Shown piece after piece: positions 54,197 to 62,378 of a stretch of 64,000 nucleotides of DNA (its first letter is position 1; each line of letters opens with the position of its first letter). The stretch covers positions 124,001 to 188,000 of the forward strand of contig JAKRSD010000012.1 in NCBI GenBank assembly GCA_022402535.1, given 5' to 3'. The position numbers were made by a program, and so were the translations under genes. The DNA is from Flavobacteriales bacterium (GTDB lineage: Bacteria > Bacteroidota > Bacteroidia > CAIKAF01). Under the pieces are notes generated by a model. That model did not search any database, was not told the origin of the DNA, and saw only the letters and a program-made list of their open reading frames with translations.

Positions 54197-54919
54197 GTGA
54201 AGATTGGAATTTTAGGTTATGGAAAAATGGGCCGCGAAGTGGAATCGGCCGCACTGGATAAAGGACACGAAATCGTCTGGAAAATTGATGCGTCCAATAA
54301 GGATACGCTCACTCCCGAATTGCTTAAAAAGGCGGATGTTGTGATTGAATTTACTACACCCCACACAGCCGAAGAAAACATAAAAATGGTGCTGAAGGCT
54401 GGAATTCCTATCGTGACAGGTTCTACAGGATGGTATGAAAATCTGGATGAAATAACCGCCTTTTGCCACACACAGAACGGGACGCTGTTTTATGCTTCAA
54501 ATTTCAGTATCGGGGTGAATCTGTTTTTTGAAGCCTCCAGATATCTTTCCGAACTTGCTTCTAAATACGCTGAATACACCGTGGATATTGAAGAAATTCA
54601 TCATACGCAAAAATTAGATGCACCCAGCGGCACAGCCATTACCCTGGCTCAGAAAGTGTGCTCGGCACATCCACATTATACGAGTTGGTGTATGGACACC
54701 TCTCCCCGCCCCGATGAAATTCCAATTCGGGCTATTCGCACAGATGCCGTTCCGGGTACCCACACCCTCACTTTTCAGGGGCCAAATGATAAATTAGTGT
54801 TTACCCACGAAGCATTCAACCGGAAAGGATTTGCCTCAGGAGCCGTTACCGCAGCTGAATGGATTATCGGCAAAAAAGGGGTTTACAACATGGATGACCT
54901 GCTAAATCTGAAAAAGTAA
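54197..54919 (+). CDS. dapB: 4-hydroxy-tetrahydrodipicolinate reductase
   Basis: 240 residues from a GTG start at 54197; the ATG at 54189 is out of frame and hits a stop at once. The N-terminal nucleotide-binding motif is GILGYGKMGREVE; the substrate-binding region is EEIHHTQKLDAPSGTAI (about 133-149) with the catalytic His pair and Lys. It reduces the dihydrodipicolinate precursor for lysine and peptidoglycan diaminopimelate. Its stop TAA overlaps the next ATG (TAATG). Confidence 0.95.
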   Translation: MKIGILGYGKMGREVESAALDKGHEIVWKIDASNKDTLTPELLKKADVVIEFTTPHTAEENIKMVLKAGIPIVTGSTGWYENLDEITAFCHTQNGTLFYASNFSIGVNLFFEASRYLSELASKYAEYTVDIEEIHHTQKLDAPSGTAITLAQKVCSAHPHYTSWCMDTSPRPDEIPIRAIRTDAVPGTHTLTFQGPNDKLVFTHEAFNRKGFASGAVTAAEWIIGKKGVYNMDDLLNLKK

Positions 54920-55071
54920 TGAGCAAACCTGATTTTATCAAATACAAAAAACGCGATAAAATCGGAGGCGGCTATCTGCTGAAAACTCTTGTAGCCGTGC
55001 TTATTTTATTTGCCCTGGGGTATCTGACCGTTGAATTTTTTCGCATTTTTACACAATCCGTGAATAATTAA
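54919..55071 (+). CDS. 50-residue membrane protein coupled to dapB
   Basis: The frame starts at the ATG that shares bases with the dapB stop and encodes 50 residues: a basic N-terminus (MSKPDFIKYKKRDKIGGGY), one membrane helix (about 21-40, LLKTLVAVLILFALGYLTVE) and a short tail. The positive-inside rule puts the N-terminus in the cytoplasm. The overlap and the Gly-Gly-Gly hinge argue for a real gene. No family is recognised. In many relatives lepB occupies this position. Confidence 0.65.
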   Translation: MSKPDFIKYKKRDKIGGGYLLKTLVAVLILFALGYLTVEFFRIFTQSVNN

Positions 55072-55082
55072 TTCGCAATTCT

Positions 55083-55961
55083 ATGAAGTATCTTTTTTCT
55101 GTTTGTTTTCTGTTTAGCTCCTTTTCTTTCCTGGCGGCACAAACACAGCCCGCTGTAATTAAAAAAATTGAAGGAGGATTTAAACATCCCGAATCGGTAG
55201 CCTCTGACGGCAGATTCTATTATGTAAGTAATCTGGGCGATGTATTAGATCCGATGGCTAAAGACGGAGATGGTTTTATCATGAAACTGAACAAATTTGG
55301 CGAAATCATGGAAATGAATGCATTTCCCAATATCCGCCTGAATTCTCCTAAAGGCATGACCGTTTTGAATGAAGTGCTTTTTGTAACCGATGTGGACAGT
55401 ATTTTAGGGATTGACGTAAGAACACGCAAACAGGTTTGGGGGATGCATATTGAAGGCCCCAAATTTTTAAATGACATTTTAGCCCGCGACGAAAACACCC
55501 TGTATGTTACCGCTACGGACGTTCACCAGATTTATGAAATCGACCTTCTCTCCGATTCTGTGCGCATTATCAGCAATGAATTTACTCCCATGTCGCCCAA
55601 CGGACTTGGAGCCGATTTGGTAAGCAGTTTTTTATTTGTGGTTTCCTACGGTACGAATAAAGGACCTGGAGAAATCGGCCGGCTGAACCTGCGAACGGGC
55701 GAATATGAAAAAGTGATTGAAGAATCCGGCTTGTTTGACGGCGTGTTTTACAGCAACGGCAGATATTACGTTTCCGATTGGGGAATAGACGGTAAAGGAA
55801 GATTATTTATTTACGATATCCGAAAATCCGGGCTTAGGGAAATAAAACCGGAAGAAGGTTTCTTCAAAGGTCCTGCCGATTTCTTTTTTGATATACCCAC
55901 GAAACGCATCTGGCTTCCCTGTATGTTGGAAAATGCCGTGTATATTCTGAATTCCAAGTAA
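55083..55961 (+). CDS. Secreted beta-propeller (SMP-30/NHL-like) protein
   Basis: 292 residues. Signal peptide to about LAAQ. The rest consists of four-stranded blade-like repeats with hydrophobic turns (HPESVASDGRFYYVSNLG, SPKGMTVLNEVLFVTDV, LNDILARDENTLYVTATD, FDGVFYSNGRYYVSDWG). SMP-30/gluconolactonase-like propellers often have acidic residues at the central pore; D and N of SPNGLG and FDGV could fill that role. Substrate unknown. It follows the dapB small protein after 11 bases and may be in the same operon. Confidence 0.8.
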   Translation: MKYLFSVCFLFSSFSFLAAQTQPAVIKKIEGGFKHPESVASDGRFYYVSNLGDVLDPMAKDGDGFIMKLNKFGEIMEMNAFPNIRLNSPKGMTVLNEVLFVTDVDSILGIDVRTRKQVWGMHIEGPKFLNDILARDENTLYVTATDVHQIYEIDLLSDSVRIISNEFTPMSPNGLGADLVSSFLFVVSYGTNKGPGEIGRLNLRTGEYEKVIEESGLFDGVFYSNGRYYVSDWGIDGKGRLFIYDIRKSGLREIKPEEGFFKGPADFFFDIPTKRIWLPCMLENAVYILNSK

Positions 55962-55963
55962 TT

Positions 55964-56932
55964 TTATCGATACAAATCCGCCACGCGGATGCATAGTTCG
56001 GGATCATCGGTAATAATTCCGTCAACGCCCATTTCAATTACTTTCATCATTTCCAAAGAATCGTTTATGGTCCATGGAATCACTTTCATGCCTTTGGCCT
56101 GCATTTTTTCTACCATGGGTTTATCCAAAAAGGTATAATTGGGGCTGAATGAATAAGGAGTAAAACCTAAATCAGCAAATCGGGTTTCCACATCCTCCGC
56201 TTTTTCCACCAGTAAAACCAGTGCCACCTGCGGATCTATCTTATTCATGGCAATCAGTGAGCGGGGATCAAAAGATTGAATGGTAACTCTTTTCTGCAGA
56301 CCGGCACTGGCAATTACATCATAAACCAGACGGGCAAATTTATCAGGGGCGGGTGTCATAAAGTTATCCCAATCCGGATGGCTTTTGATTTCAATATTAA
56401 AATTCACATCGGGCAGCTGCTTCTCCGCCGAATACTCAATAACGGCTTCCAAAACCTCGCTCAACAATGGCTTTACCTGAGCTTTGGGTTTCTGTTTGGG
56501 AAAGGTTTTATTCCAACGCATGCCGCAGTCAAATTTTATGATTTCGTCGTAGGTCATGTCATACAATCTAATTTTTTCGTCATCGAAAGGCATAAGCCGG
56601 TCCCCATTGGAAAATGAGCAGATTTCACTGCTCATCCAGGGTTCATGCGATAAAACCACCTGATTATCTTTAGAAATGACCACATCCATTTCTAAGGTTG
56701 TCATGCCTTTGAAACGCAAAGCGCTGATCATACCATGCAAGGTATTTTCGGGAAAATAAGCCCGAGCCCCTCTATGTCCCTGAATATCAAAATCGGGCTT
56801 AATTTTAATTTGTGGATTTTGAATAAAATCATTCACGGGTTTATGCTCTGAAATTTCATTAGGATGCGGAGCTTTGGGTCCGCATGAAGCGATTAATAAT
56901 ATTGAAAACGCTATATATATCGTATTTTTCAT
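55964..56932 (-). CDS. Glycerophosphodiester phosphodiesterase family lipoprotein
   Basis: 322 residues from the ATG at 56932 (lipoprotein signal ending LLIASC). Catalytic blocks: DIQGHRGARAYFPENTL (His and Glu), then TLEMDVVISKDNQVVLSHEPW (Glu-x-Asp and the second His) and, later, NIEIKS and SFDPRSLIAMN. The end has PWTINDSLEMMKVIEMGVDGIITDDP. It hydrolyses glycerophosphodiesters to glycerol-3-phosphate in the periplasm or at the outer surface. It starts 13 bases after the preceding PorE-like gene on the same strand. Confidence 0.93.
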   Translation of the reverse strand: MKNTIYIAFSILLIASCGPKAPHPNEISEHKPVNDFIQNPQIKIKPDFDIQGHRGARAYFPENTLHGMISALRFKGMTTLEMDVVISKDNQVVLSHEPWMSSEICSFSNGDRLMPFDDEKIRLYDMTYDEIIKFDCGMRWNKTFPKQKPKAQVKPLLSEVLEAVIEYSAEKQLPDVNFNIEIKSHPDWDNFMTPAPDKFARLVYDVIASAGLQKRVTIQSFDPRSLIAMNKIDPQVALVLLVEKAEDVETRFADLGFTPYSFSPNYTFLDKPMVEKMQAKGMKVIPWTINDSLEMMKVIEMGVDGIITDDPELCIRVADLYR

Positions 56933-56945
56933 CGTGTGATTTATA

Positions 56946-58913
56946 TTATATCTCAGTAACTTTAAATTCGGTCCGGCGATTGTTTGCCCTTCCTTCTGCC
57001 GTGTTATTATCATCCACCGGCTGTGTATCGCCATATCCTTTAAAGGTTAACCGCGAAGAAGTAATTCCGGCTTTCACCAGATAATTTACCACTGATTTAG
57101 CCCGTTCATCCGATAGTTTCATATTCGATTCCTTGGAGCCTACATTATCGGTATGACCTGATATTTCAATCTTCATGGTCGGATTTTTCTGAAGCAGCTC
57201 CACCAGTTTGTCCAATTCTACACGGCTTTCATTTTTGAGTTGGGCCGACCCGGTTTCAAAAAAGATATTTTTCAATACCACAGATTGGCCGGTATTTACC
57301 GGCGTAAGTTTCACATTTTTACGGTAGGGTTCTACCCTATCCTTCACTTCCTTCAGTTCAAAATTTTCAGAATGGAAAAGGTATCCGTTTCTGCTTACGT
57401 TCAACGCATAATTTCGGTTTACGGGGATGGCCACCAAAAATTCACCCGAAATTTTATCGGAAAAAGACTGAATAATTACCTCACCCGATTCCAGATCGAT
57501 CAACTCAAAACGCGCTTCCAAAGAAGCTGCAGTATATGCATCGGTTACTCGGCCTTTCATATAAGTAACCGGAACCGGACGCGCATCCTGGTATAATTCA
57601 AATTTGTACAGATCAAAATCACCAAACCCTTCCAAGGCATTGGAAGCATAATAACCCGTTTTCCCGTCGGCACTGATTACCAGACTCCGCTCATCGCCCA
57701 AGGTGTTTATGGGATAGCCCAGATTCACGGGTTTCCCGAATTTACCATCGGTGCCTTTGCGGCTGTAAAAAATGTCGAATCCACCCACTCCAGGATGGAA
57801 ATCTGACACAAAATAAAGCGTCTGATTATCGGGGTGAATGAACGGTGAAAACTCATCGCCGGGAGTATTAATATCGGGACCCAGATTTACGGGTCTTGTC
57901 CATTTTCCATCCGCCATTTTTTCTGTTTTCCATATATCGGCACCGCCTTGTCCGCCCGGCATGGTACTTACAAAATAGAGCGTTTTTCCATCGGAAGCAA
58001 TGAAAGGCTGACTTTCCCAACTGCGGGTATTAACTGGCGCGCCGATATTTTTGGGGTTAATCCACCGGTCGCCCATTTTTTCAGCCACATATATATCGCT
58101 GGCTTCACTCATAGCCTCTTTGCGGCCTACGGCTGCATAAAACAAATAACGGCCATCCGGAGAAATACTCTGTGCTCCTTCATTGCAATCGGTATTTAAC
58201 GGCGGACCCATATTTTGGGCGGTTTTCCAAGCCCCGTCTTTTAACTCCGAAAAATAAAAATCTTCCAGCCTTCCATCGGGTGTGGGGCATGAACGGCGGG
58301 CTGTGGGCTCTAACCTTGTGAATATGATGAGTTGCTCATCGGTAGAAACCGTAGGTCCGTATTCCGCATTTTGGGTGTTGATTTCCGGACCCAGATTAAT
58401 CGGCTTAAACGGTTTCGGATTGGCCATGATATCGGCTCCCACGCGGCATCGCATCAATAAATCATTGGCATCTGAAATAAGCCTGGGGTCTTCCAACTGT
58501 CTTTTATATAATGATGCATATTCTTCCGCTTTCTTAAAATTCGCTCTGCCTTTTTCGGCTAAAGCGGAATACAGAGCGCCTTTGTTAGCAAACTTTGGAG
58601 ATAAGGAATAGGCCTTCATATAACTTTCGGTAGCCCGGTCCACATCCTTTTTATCATTACGGATATCTCCCATCAGCATGTGGGCTTCCCAAAAATTGGG
58701 ATCGCGCGAGATGGCTTTCTGCACATTTTTTTCGGCATTTTTCAAGTCTTTTGCCAGATAAGCCGAAAACCCTTTTCTGAACGAATCCACCGCTTTTTTG
58801 TCGGATGAAGAATACTTTCCTCCCGGCTGAGCCAAAAGGGAAACCGAGCAAAATAAAGCGATTAAGAAAACAGGGATACCAAGCAGTTTATTTGAAATCA
58901 TGTTATATTTCAT
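56946..58913 (-). CDS. OmpA-family protein with TPR, WD40-like, CRD and OmpA domains (PorE-like)
   Basis: 655 residues from the ATG at 58913, which overlaps the queE stop by one base; ATG 58901 is an alternative. In order: signal peptide (to LLAQPGG); TPR-like helices (about 20-140); PD40/WD40-type propeller repeats, e.g. DGRYLFYAA, DGKTLYFVSTMPGG and NQTLYFVSDFHPG (about 190-430); a carboxypeptidase-regulatory-like domain (about 450-530, MKGRVTDAYTAASLEARF); and an OmpA C-terminal domain (540-655, NVGSKESNMKLSDERAKSVVNYL). This is the layout of PorE of the T9SS core, but paralogues are common, so identity is not proven. Confidence 0.85.
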   Translation of the reverse strand: MKYNMISNKLLGIPVFLIALFCSVSLLAQPGGKYSSSDKKAVDSFRKGFSAYLAKDLKNAEKNVQKAISRDPNFWEAHMLMGDIRNDKKDVDRATESYMKAYSLSPKFANKGALYSALAEKGRANFKKAEEYASLYKRQLEDPRLISDANDLLMRCRVGADIMANPKPFKPINLGPEINTQNAEYGPTVSTDEQLIIFTRLEPTARRSCPTPDGRLEDFYFSELKDGAWKTAQNMGPPLNTDCNEGAQSISPDGRYLFYAAVGRKEAMSEASDIYVAEKMGDRWINPKNIGAPVNTRSWESQPFIASDGKTLYFVSTMPGGQGGADIWKTEKMADGKWTRPVNLGPDINTPGDEFSPFIHPDNQTLYFVSDFHPGVGGFDIFYSRKGTDGKFGKPVNLGYPINTLGDERSLVISADGKTGYYASNALEGFGDFDLYKFELYQDARPVPVTYMKGRVTDAYTAASLEARFELIDLESGEVIIQSFSDKISGEFLVAIPVNRNYALNVSRNGYLFHSENFELKEVKDRVEPYRKNVKLTPVNTGQSVVLKNIFFETGSAQLKNESRVELDKLVELLQKNPTMKIEISGHTDNVGSKESNMKLSDERAKSVVNYLVKAGITSSRLTFKGYGDTQPVDDNNTAEGRANNRRTEFKVTEI

Positions 58914-59515
58914 TACGGAATATTTAAAAATTTGTGGGTTTGAAGCGAAATCCGCCATTGGGGGTTTTTCTTCACAAAATCCACAATTAATTCGCTCATT
59001 TCTTTTTCACGGCTCCATTCGGGCTGTAAATAGAGGCGGCAATCGGGTCTTACCTTTTGGGCCAGCTCTTCGGCCCAGGGAATATCAGATTTGTGGTAAA
59101 CCACAATTTTTAATTCATCGGCAAGGGCAAATGCAGACTCAACCGGTTTTTTGAATTTTTTGGGTGAAAGCACAATCCAATCAAAATTACCGGTAATCGG
59201 ATGGGCTCCCGAAGTTTCAATCCATACGGCCATTCCGGCATTTTTCAGGGCCGTTGTTAATTCTGTTAAATCATACATAGCGGGTTCTCCTCCGGTAATA
59301 ACCACTGAAGCCGCCCCCGCTTTTTGGGCAAAATCTACCATTTCATCCACAGAAACCTTCGGATGTTTATCAGCCTCCCACGAATCCTTCACATCGCACC
59401 ATACACAGCCCACATCGCAACCGCCTAATCTTAAAAAATAGGCAGCCGTACCCGAATTGGCACCTTCGCCCTGTACGGTGTAAAAATGTTCCATTAATGG
59501 ATATTGTGCGCTCAT
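58913..59515 (-). CDS. queE: 7-carboxy-7-deazaguanine synthase QueE (radical SAM)
   Basis: 200 residues from the ATG at 59515. The 4Fe-4S cluster Cys are C33, C37 and C40 in GGCDVGCVWCD, a C-x3-C-x2-C motif. SAM-binding GGEP follows near residue 84. Substrate recognition starts with FYTVQGEGANSG. It converts 6-carboxytetrahydropterin into 7-carboxy-7-deazaguanine for queuosine or archaeosine-type modified bases. The stop overlaps the start of the PorE-like gene. Confidence 0.92.
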   Translation of the reverse strand: MSAQYPLMEHFYTVQGEGANSGTAAYFLRLGGCDVGCVWCDVKDSWEADKHPKVSVDEMVDFAQKAGAASVVITGGEPAMYDLTELTTALKNAGMAVWIETSGAHPITGNFDWIVLSPKKFKKPVESAFALADELKIVVYHKSDIPWAEELAQKVRPDCRLYLQPEWSREKEMSELIVDFVKKNPQWRISLQTHKFLNIP

Positions 59516-59560
59516 TTGTATCTGCCCATGTTTTAGGTAACGAAGAAACAAAGGGAATTC

Positions 59561-60448
59561 CTATGCCCCAAATACTTTTTTTAACGAATATCGGATCATT
59601 TTGTCCACGTCTGCATCGGCATCTGCGCTGAACTCCCCTCGGATACGGTTAGCCACAATAACAGAAACTGAAACGGCTTTATGTCCCAAAACTTTACTCA
59701 AGCCGTAAATAGCCGATGTTTCCATCTCAAAATTGGTAACGGCTAGTCCGTTCCAATGTACTTTCTGAAAACGTTCCAAAAGATTATCGGTTTGAGGCTG
59801 AGCCCTTAAGATACGCCCCTGAGGACCGTAAAAACCACAGGCCGTAACAGTTATACCTGTAAAAGTTTCAGTAGAAAGTGTATCAAGCAATTCAGCATCC
59901 GCTTCACAGGCATAAGGCTTCGCAAACGCGGATGGATAATCAGTCTGAGCAATAAAAGCATCCGTCAGGCTTTTTTCATTTTCCGAAGGAGTATGCACAT
60001 AATAATTCAATAAGCCATCGGTACCCATACCATAAGCAGAAATTACGATAGAACCAGCCGGTATATCAGACGAAAGAGAGCCTGAAGTTCCCAATCTCAT
60101 AATACGCAGTGAGGTGAAATGTTCTTTCAGCTTTCGGGTTTCAAAATTAATATTTGCAAGGGCATCCAGTTCATTAAGTACAATATCAATATTGTCTGTA
60201 CCAATACCGCTGCTCAGTACCGTAATTCGTTCGGAACCGATTGTTCCCGTTATCCATTTAAATTCCCTGTGTTCATTTTTACATTCAACCGTATCAAAGT
60301 AGCGGGCTACTTTTTCGGTTCGAGCCGGATCGCCCACCAATATTACGTTTGTCGCCAGTTCATCAGGACGAATATTCAGATGATAAACCGCCCCACGGGA
60401 GTTTATAATTAATTCGGAAGGTTTGAATATTTCAGTATGCATTCCCAT
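59561..60448 (-). CDS. Nucleoside phosphorylase (uridine/purine phosphorylase family)
   Basis: 295 residues. Phosphate-binding GDPARTEKVARYF (about 39-51) with the conserved Arg; GIGTDNIDIVLNEL; RLGTSGSLSSDIPAG; and FEMETSAIYGLSKVLGHKA (about 243-262) with the nucleoside-binding Met/Glu. These fit the Udp/DeoD fold; the TSG and EMETS pattern favours uridine phosphorylase-like activity. It splits nucleosides reversibly with phosphate. A TAAATTTG -7 box is on the minus strand at 60471-60478. Confidence 0.9.
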   Translation of the reverse strand: MGMHTEIFKPSELIINSRGAVYHLNIRPDELATNVILVGDPARTEKVARYFDTVECKNEHREFKWITGTIGSERITVLSSGIGTDNIDIVLNELDALANINFETRKLKEHFTSLRIMRLGTSGSLSSDIPAGSIVISAYGMGTDGLLNYYVHTPSENEKSLTDAFIAQTDYPSAFAKPYACEADAELLDTLSTETFTGITVTACGFYGPQGRILRAQPQTDNLLERFQKVHWNGLAVTNFEMETSAIYGLSKVLGHKAVSVSVIVANRIRGEFSADADADVDKMIRYSLKKVFGA

Positions 60449-60458
60449 AGGGTTTTTG

Positions 60459-60478
60459 TAATTTTGCGCTCAAATTTA
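60459..60478. promoter_or_regulatory. Back-to-back -7 boxes of the nucleoside phosphorylase and usp operons
   Basis: TAATTTTG at 60459-60466 (plus) and TAAATTTG at 60471-60478 (minus) face opposite ways with four bases between them. Neither has a good TTG at -33. The two transcripts start on opposite sides of the same short region. Confidence 0.5.
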
Positions 60479-60497
60479 ACAAACTCGTTATATTCTC

Positions 60498-61364
60498 ATG
60501 TCTCAACAACCATTAATCATCGTTCCCATAGATTGGAGTGAACAATCTATGATTGCTTTAGAACAAGCCTGCAGTGTGGCTAAAACATTAAATCATACTC
60601 TGTTACTTTTACATGTAAAAGATGCCCCCGGCATTTTCAAAACCGCATCGGCAAAGGCTTTCCATGAAGAAGAAGAAAAAGAAATAACGGAACACTTGAA
60701 AAAAACAGCCGATGAATTGGTTCAAAAATGGGGAATAAACGTAAATTTTGAGGTTAAAACCGGGAAAATTTATGATAAAATCAGCGAAATTGCTGAAGAG
60801 AAAGAATCTTCTTTTATCATCATGGGCACTAACGGCAGTGTGGGAATCAAAAGATTTATAGGTTCCAATGCCCTTCGCGTGGTAAAGGAAAGTAAAGTGC
60901 CGGTTATCACTATTAAAGGGAAAGTGCATTCACGCGGATGTAAAACCATTGTACTTCCTTTGGATTTAACCAAAGAAACCCGGGAAAAAGTGGGCAAAGC
61001 ATTGGATTTTGCCAAATCATTCGGTTCTGAAATTTTTGTAGTGTCTGTATTAGAAACCAATGATGAGTTTACATTGAATCATCTTCAGCGTCAGTTGAGT
61101 CAGGTACATAGATATATTGAAGATCATGGGATTAAGGCCCAATCAGAGCTTATTGAGAAAAACGGAACGGTAGCCAATACCATTGTTGAGTATTCCAATA
61201 AGGTAAATGCGGATTTAATCATGATTATGACGCAGCAGGAGAATGATTTTACGGATCTGTTCATCGGTTCTCAGGCGCAGGCCATTATTAATCATAGTGA
61301 GATTCCGGTATTGAGTATTGTCCCAAGACCGACCGAATCACACATGTCTTCCATTTTCCAATAA
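60498..61364 (+). CDS. Tandem UspA-domain universal stress protein
   Basis: 288 residues, two UspA domains (about 5-138 and 148-280). The first has the ATP-binding signature MGTNGSVGIKRFIGSNALRVV (G-x2-G-x8-GS); the second ends MTQQENDFTDLFIGSQAQAII, where the signature is degenerate. VPVITI and IPVLSI close each domain. Adenylate-binding stress proteins; usually respond to energy or redox state. It begins an operon with the epimerase/CBS gene (six bases on) and the DAHP synthase gene. Confidence 0.92.
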   Translation: MSQQPLIIVPIDWSEQSMIALEQACSVAKTLNHTLLLLHVKDAPGIFKTASAKAFHEEEEKEITEHLKKTADELVQKWGINVNFEVKTGKIYDKISEIAEEKESSFIIMGTNGSVGIKRFIGSNALRVVKESKVPVITIKGKVHSRGCKTIVLPLDLTKETREKVGKALDFAKSFGSEIFVVSVLETNDEFTLNHLQRQLSQVHRYIEDHGIKAQSELIEKNGTVANTIVEYSNKVNADLIMIMTQQENDFTDLFIGSQAQAIINHSEIPVLSIVPRPTESHMSSIFQ

Positions 61365-61370
61365 GGGCAG

Positions 61371-62378
61371 ATGAAAATATCTGCTTCGGTATACTCCCAA
61401 AAAGAAAAAAATCTTCCTGAGCTTATTCCTATGTTGGATGCTTATCAGGTGGATTCTTTTCATATTGATTGCAATAACAATCCGGGAGTATTTGAAGATA
61501 TAAAACAGATACGCTCACTCAGCAAAACCCCTATAGATCTTCACATCATTTCAGATGATCCGCAGCCCTTTATAAACAAGGCGGCTGAAATGGAAATAGA
61601 ATATGTGCAGGTTCAGTTGGAAAATGCGGTTCAGCCGTTTCAATTTCCCAAAGAAAGTAAATGCCGGTTTGGAATTTCAATCATCTCTGAAACACCGGTA
61701 GAAGCTTTTACGCCCTTTGCCGACTCCGCCTTTTTTGTGCTGTTTATGACCACTACTCCCGGCCAAAGCGGAGGGGTTTTTAATAAAGAGAACTTTCGTC
61801 GCATACGGAAATTTGCAAGCCTGTTTCCGGGTAAAAGAATCCATGTGGATGGTGGTGTAAATGGCGAAGTATCTTTCATCTTGAGGCTATTGGGCGCCGA
61901 TTCTGTGGTATCAGGTTCATTTTTGGTGAATCATCAATTTCCGGGGGCTGCCATGTTAGATCTGCTCCATCGTGAAGTGAATTCATCCTATAAAATTGCA
62001 GACTTCATGCACGACGGCCCTGAAATGCCCGTAATGCCTGAAAAAAACTGTACTTTCTTAGACTCTGTAGCCGCCATTGAAAAATATAAAAACGGATTTG
62101 TTTTTTACACCGACGAGAACGGCAGATTAACAGGAATCAGCAGTAATGCCGATATACGCAAGGCAGTGCTGAAACATCCGCTCAAATTGAACGATGTGCC
62201 GCCTCATGATTTCATCAACAGAAATCCGCTCACAGTAAATCAAAACCTAAACATTACGGAGCTCCTGAGATTGATTAAAAAACAAACGTTCATTGTTAAT
62301 TTTTTACCTGTGGTGGACGATGAATTTCGTTTAACAGGTTACCTTACATTCAATTCACTAATCCGGGGAGAATCATGA
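61371..62378 (+). CDS. Ribulose-phosphate 3-epimerase-like domain fused to a CBS-domain pair
   Basis: 335 residues. Residues 1-205 are an RPE-type TIM barrel: the metal ligands H31/D33 (FHIDC), H58 (IDLHII) and D160 (HVDGGV) are all present, as is the phosphate loop TTTPGQSGG (127-135). The usual catalytic VMDGHF segment is replaced by NNNPGV. Residues 215-335 are two CBS repeats, GRLTGISSNADIRKAVL and LPVVDDEFRLTGYLTFNSLIRG, closest in pattern to the CBS pair of KdsD/KpsF. An unusual fusion; the exact substrate and the regulatory ligand are inferred. It overlaps the DAHP synthase gene by four bases. Confidence 0.85.
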   Translation: MKISASVYSQKEKNLPELIPMLDAYQVDSFHIDCNNNPGVFEDIKQIRSLSKTPIDLHIISDDPQPFINKAAEMEIEYVQVQLENAVQPFQFPKESKCRFGISIISETPVEAFTPFADSAFFVLFMTTTPGQSGGVFNKENFRRIRKFASLFPGKRIHVDGGVNGEVSFILRLLGADSVVSGSFLVNHQFPGAAMLDLLHREVNSSYKIADFMHDGPEMPVMPEKNCTFLDSVAAIEKYKNGFVFYTDENGRLTGISSNADIRKAVLKHPLKLNDVPPHDFINRNPLTVNQNLNITELLRLIKKQTFIVNFLPVVDDEFRLTGYLTFNSLIRGES

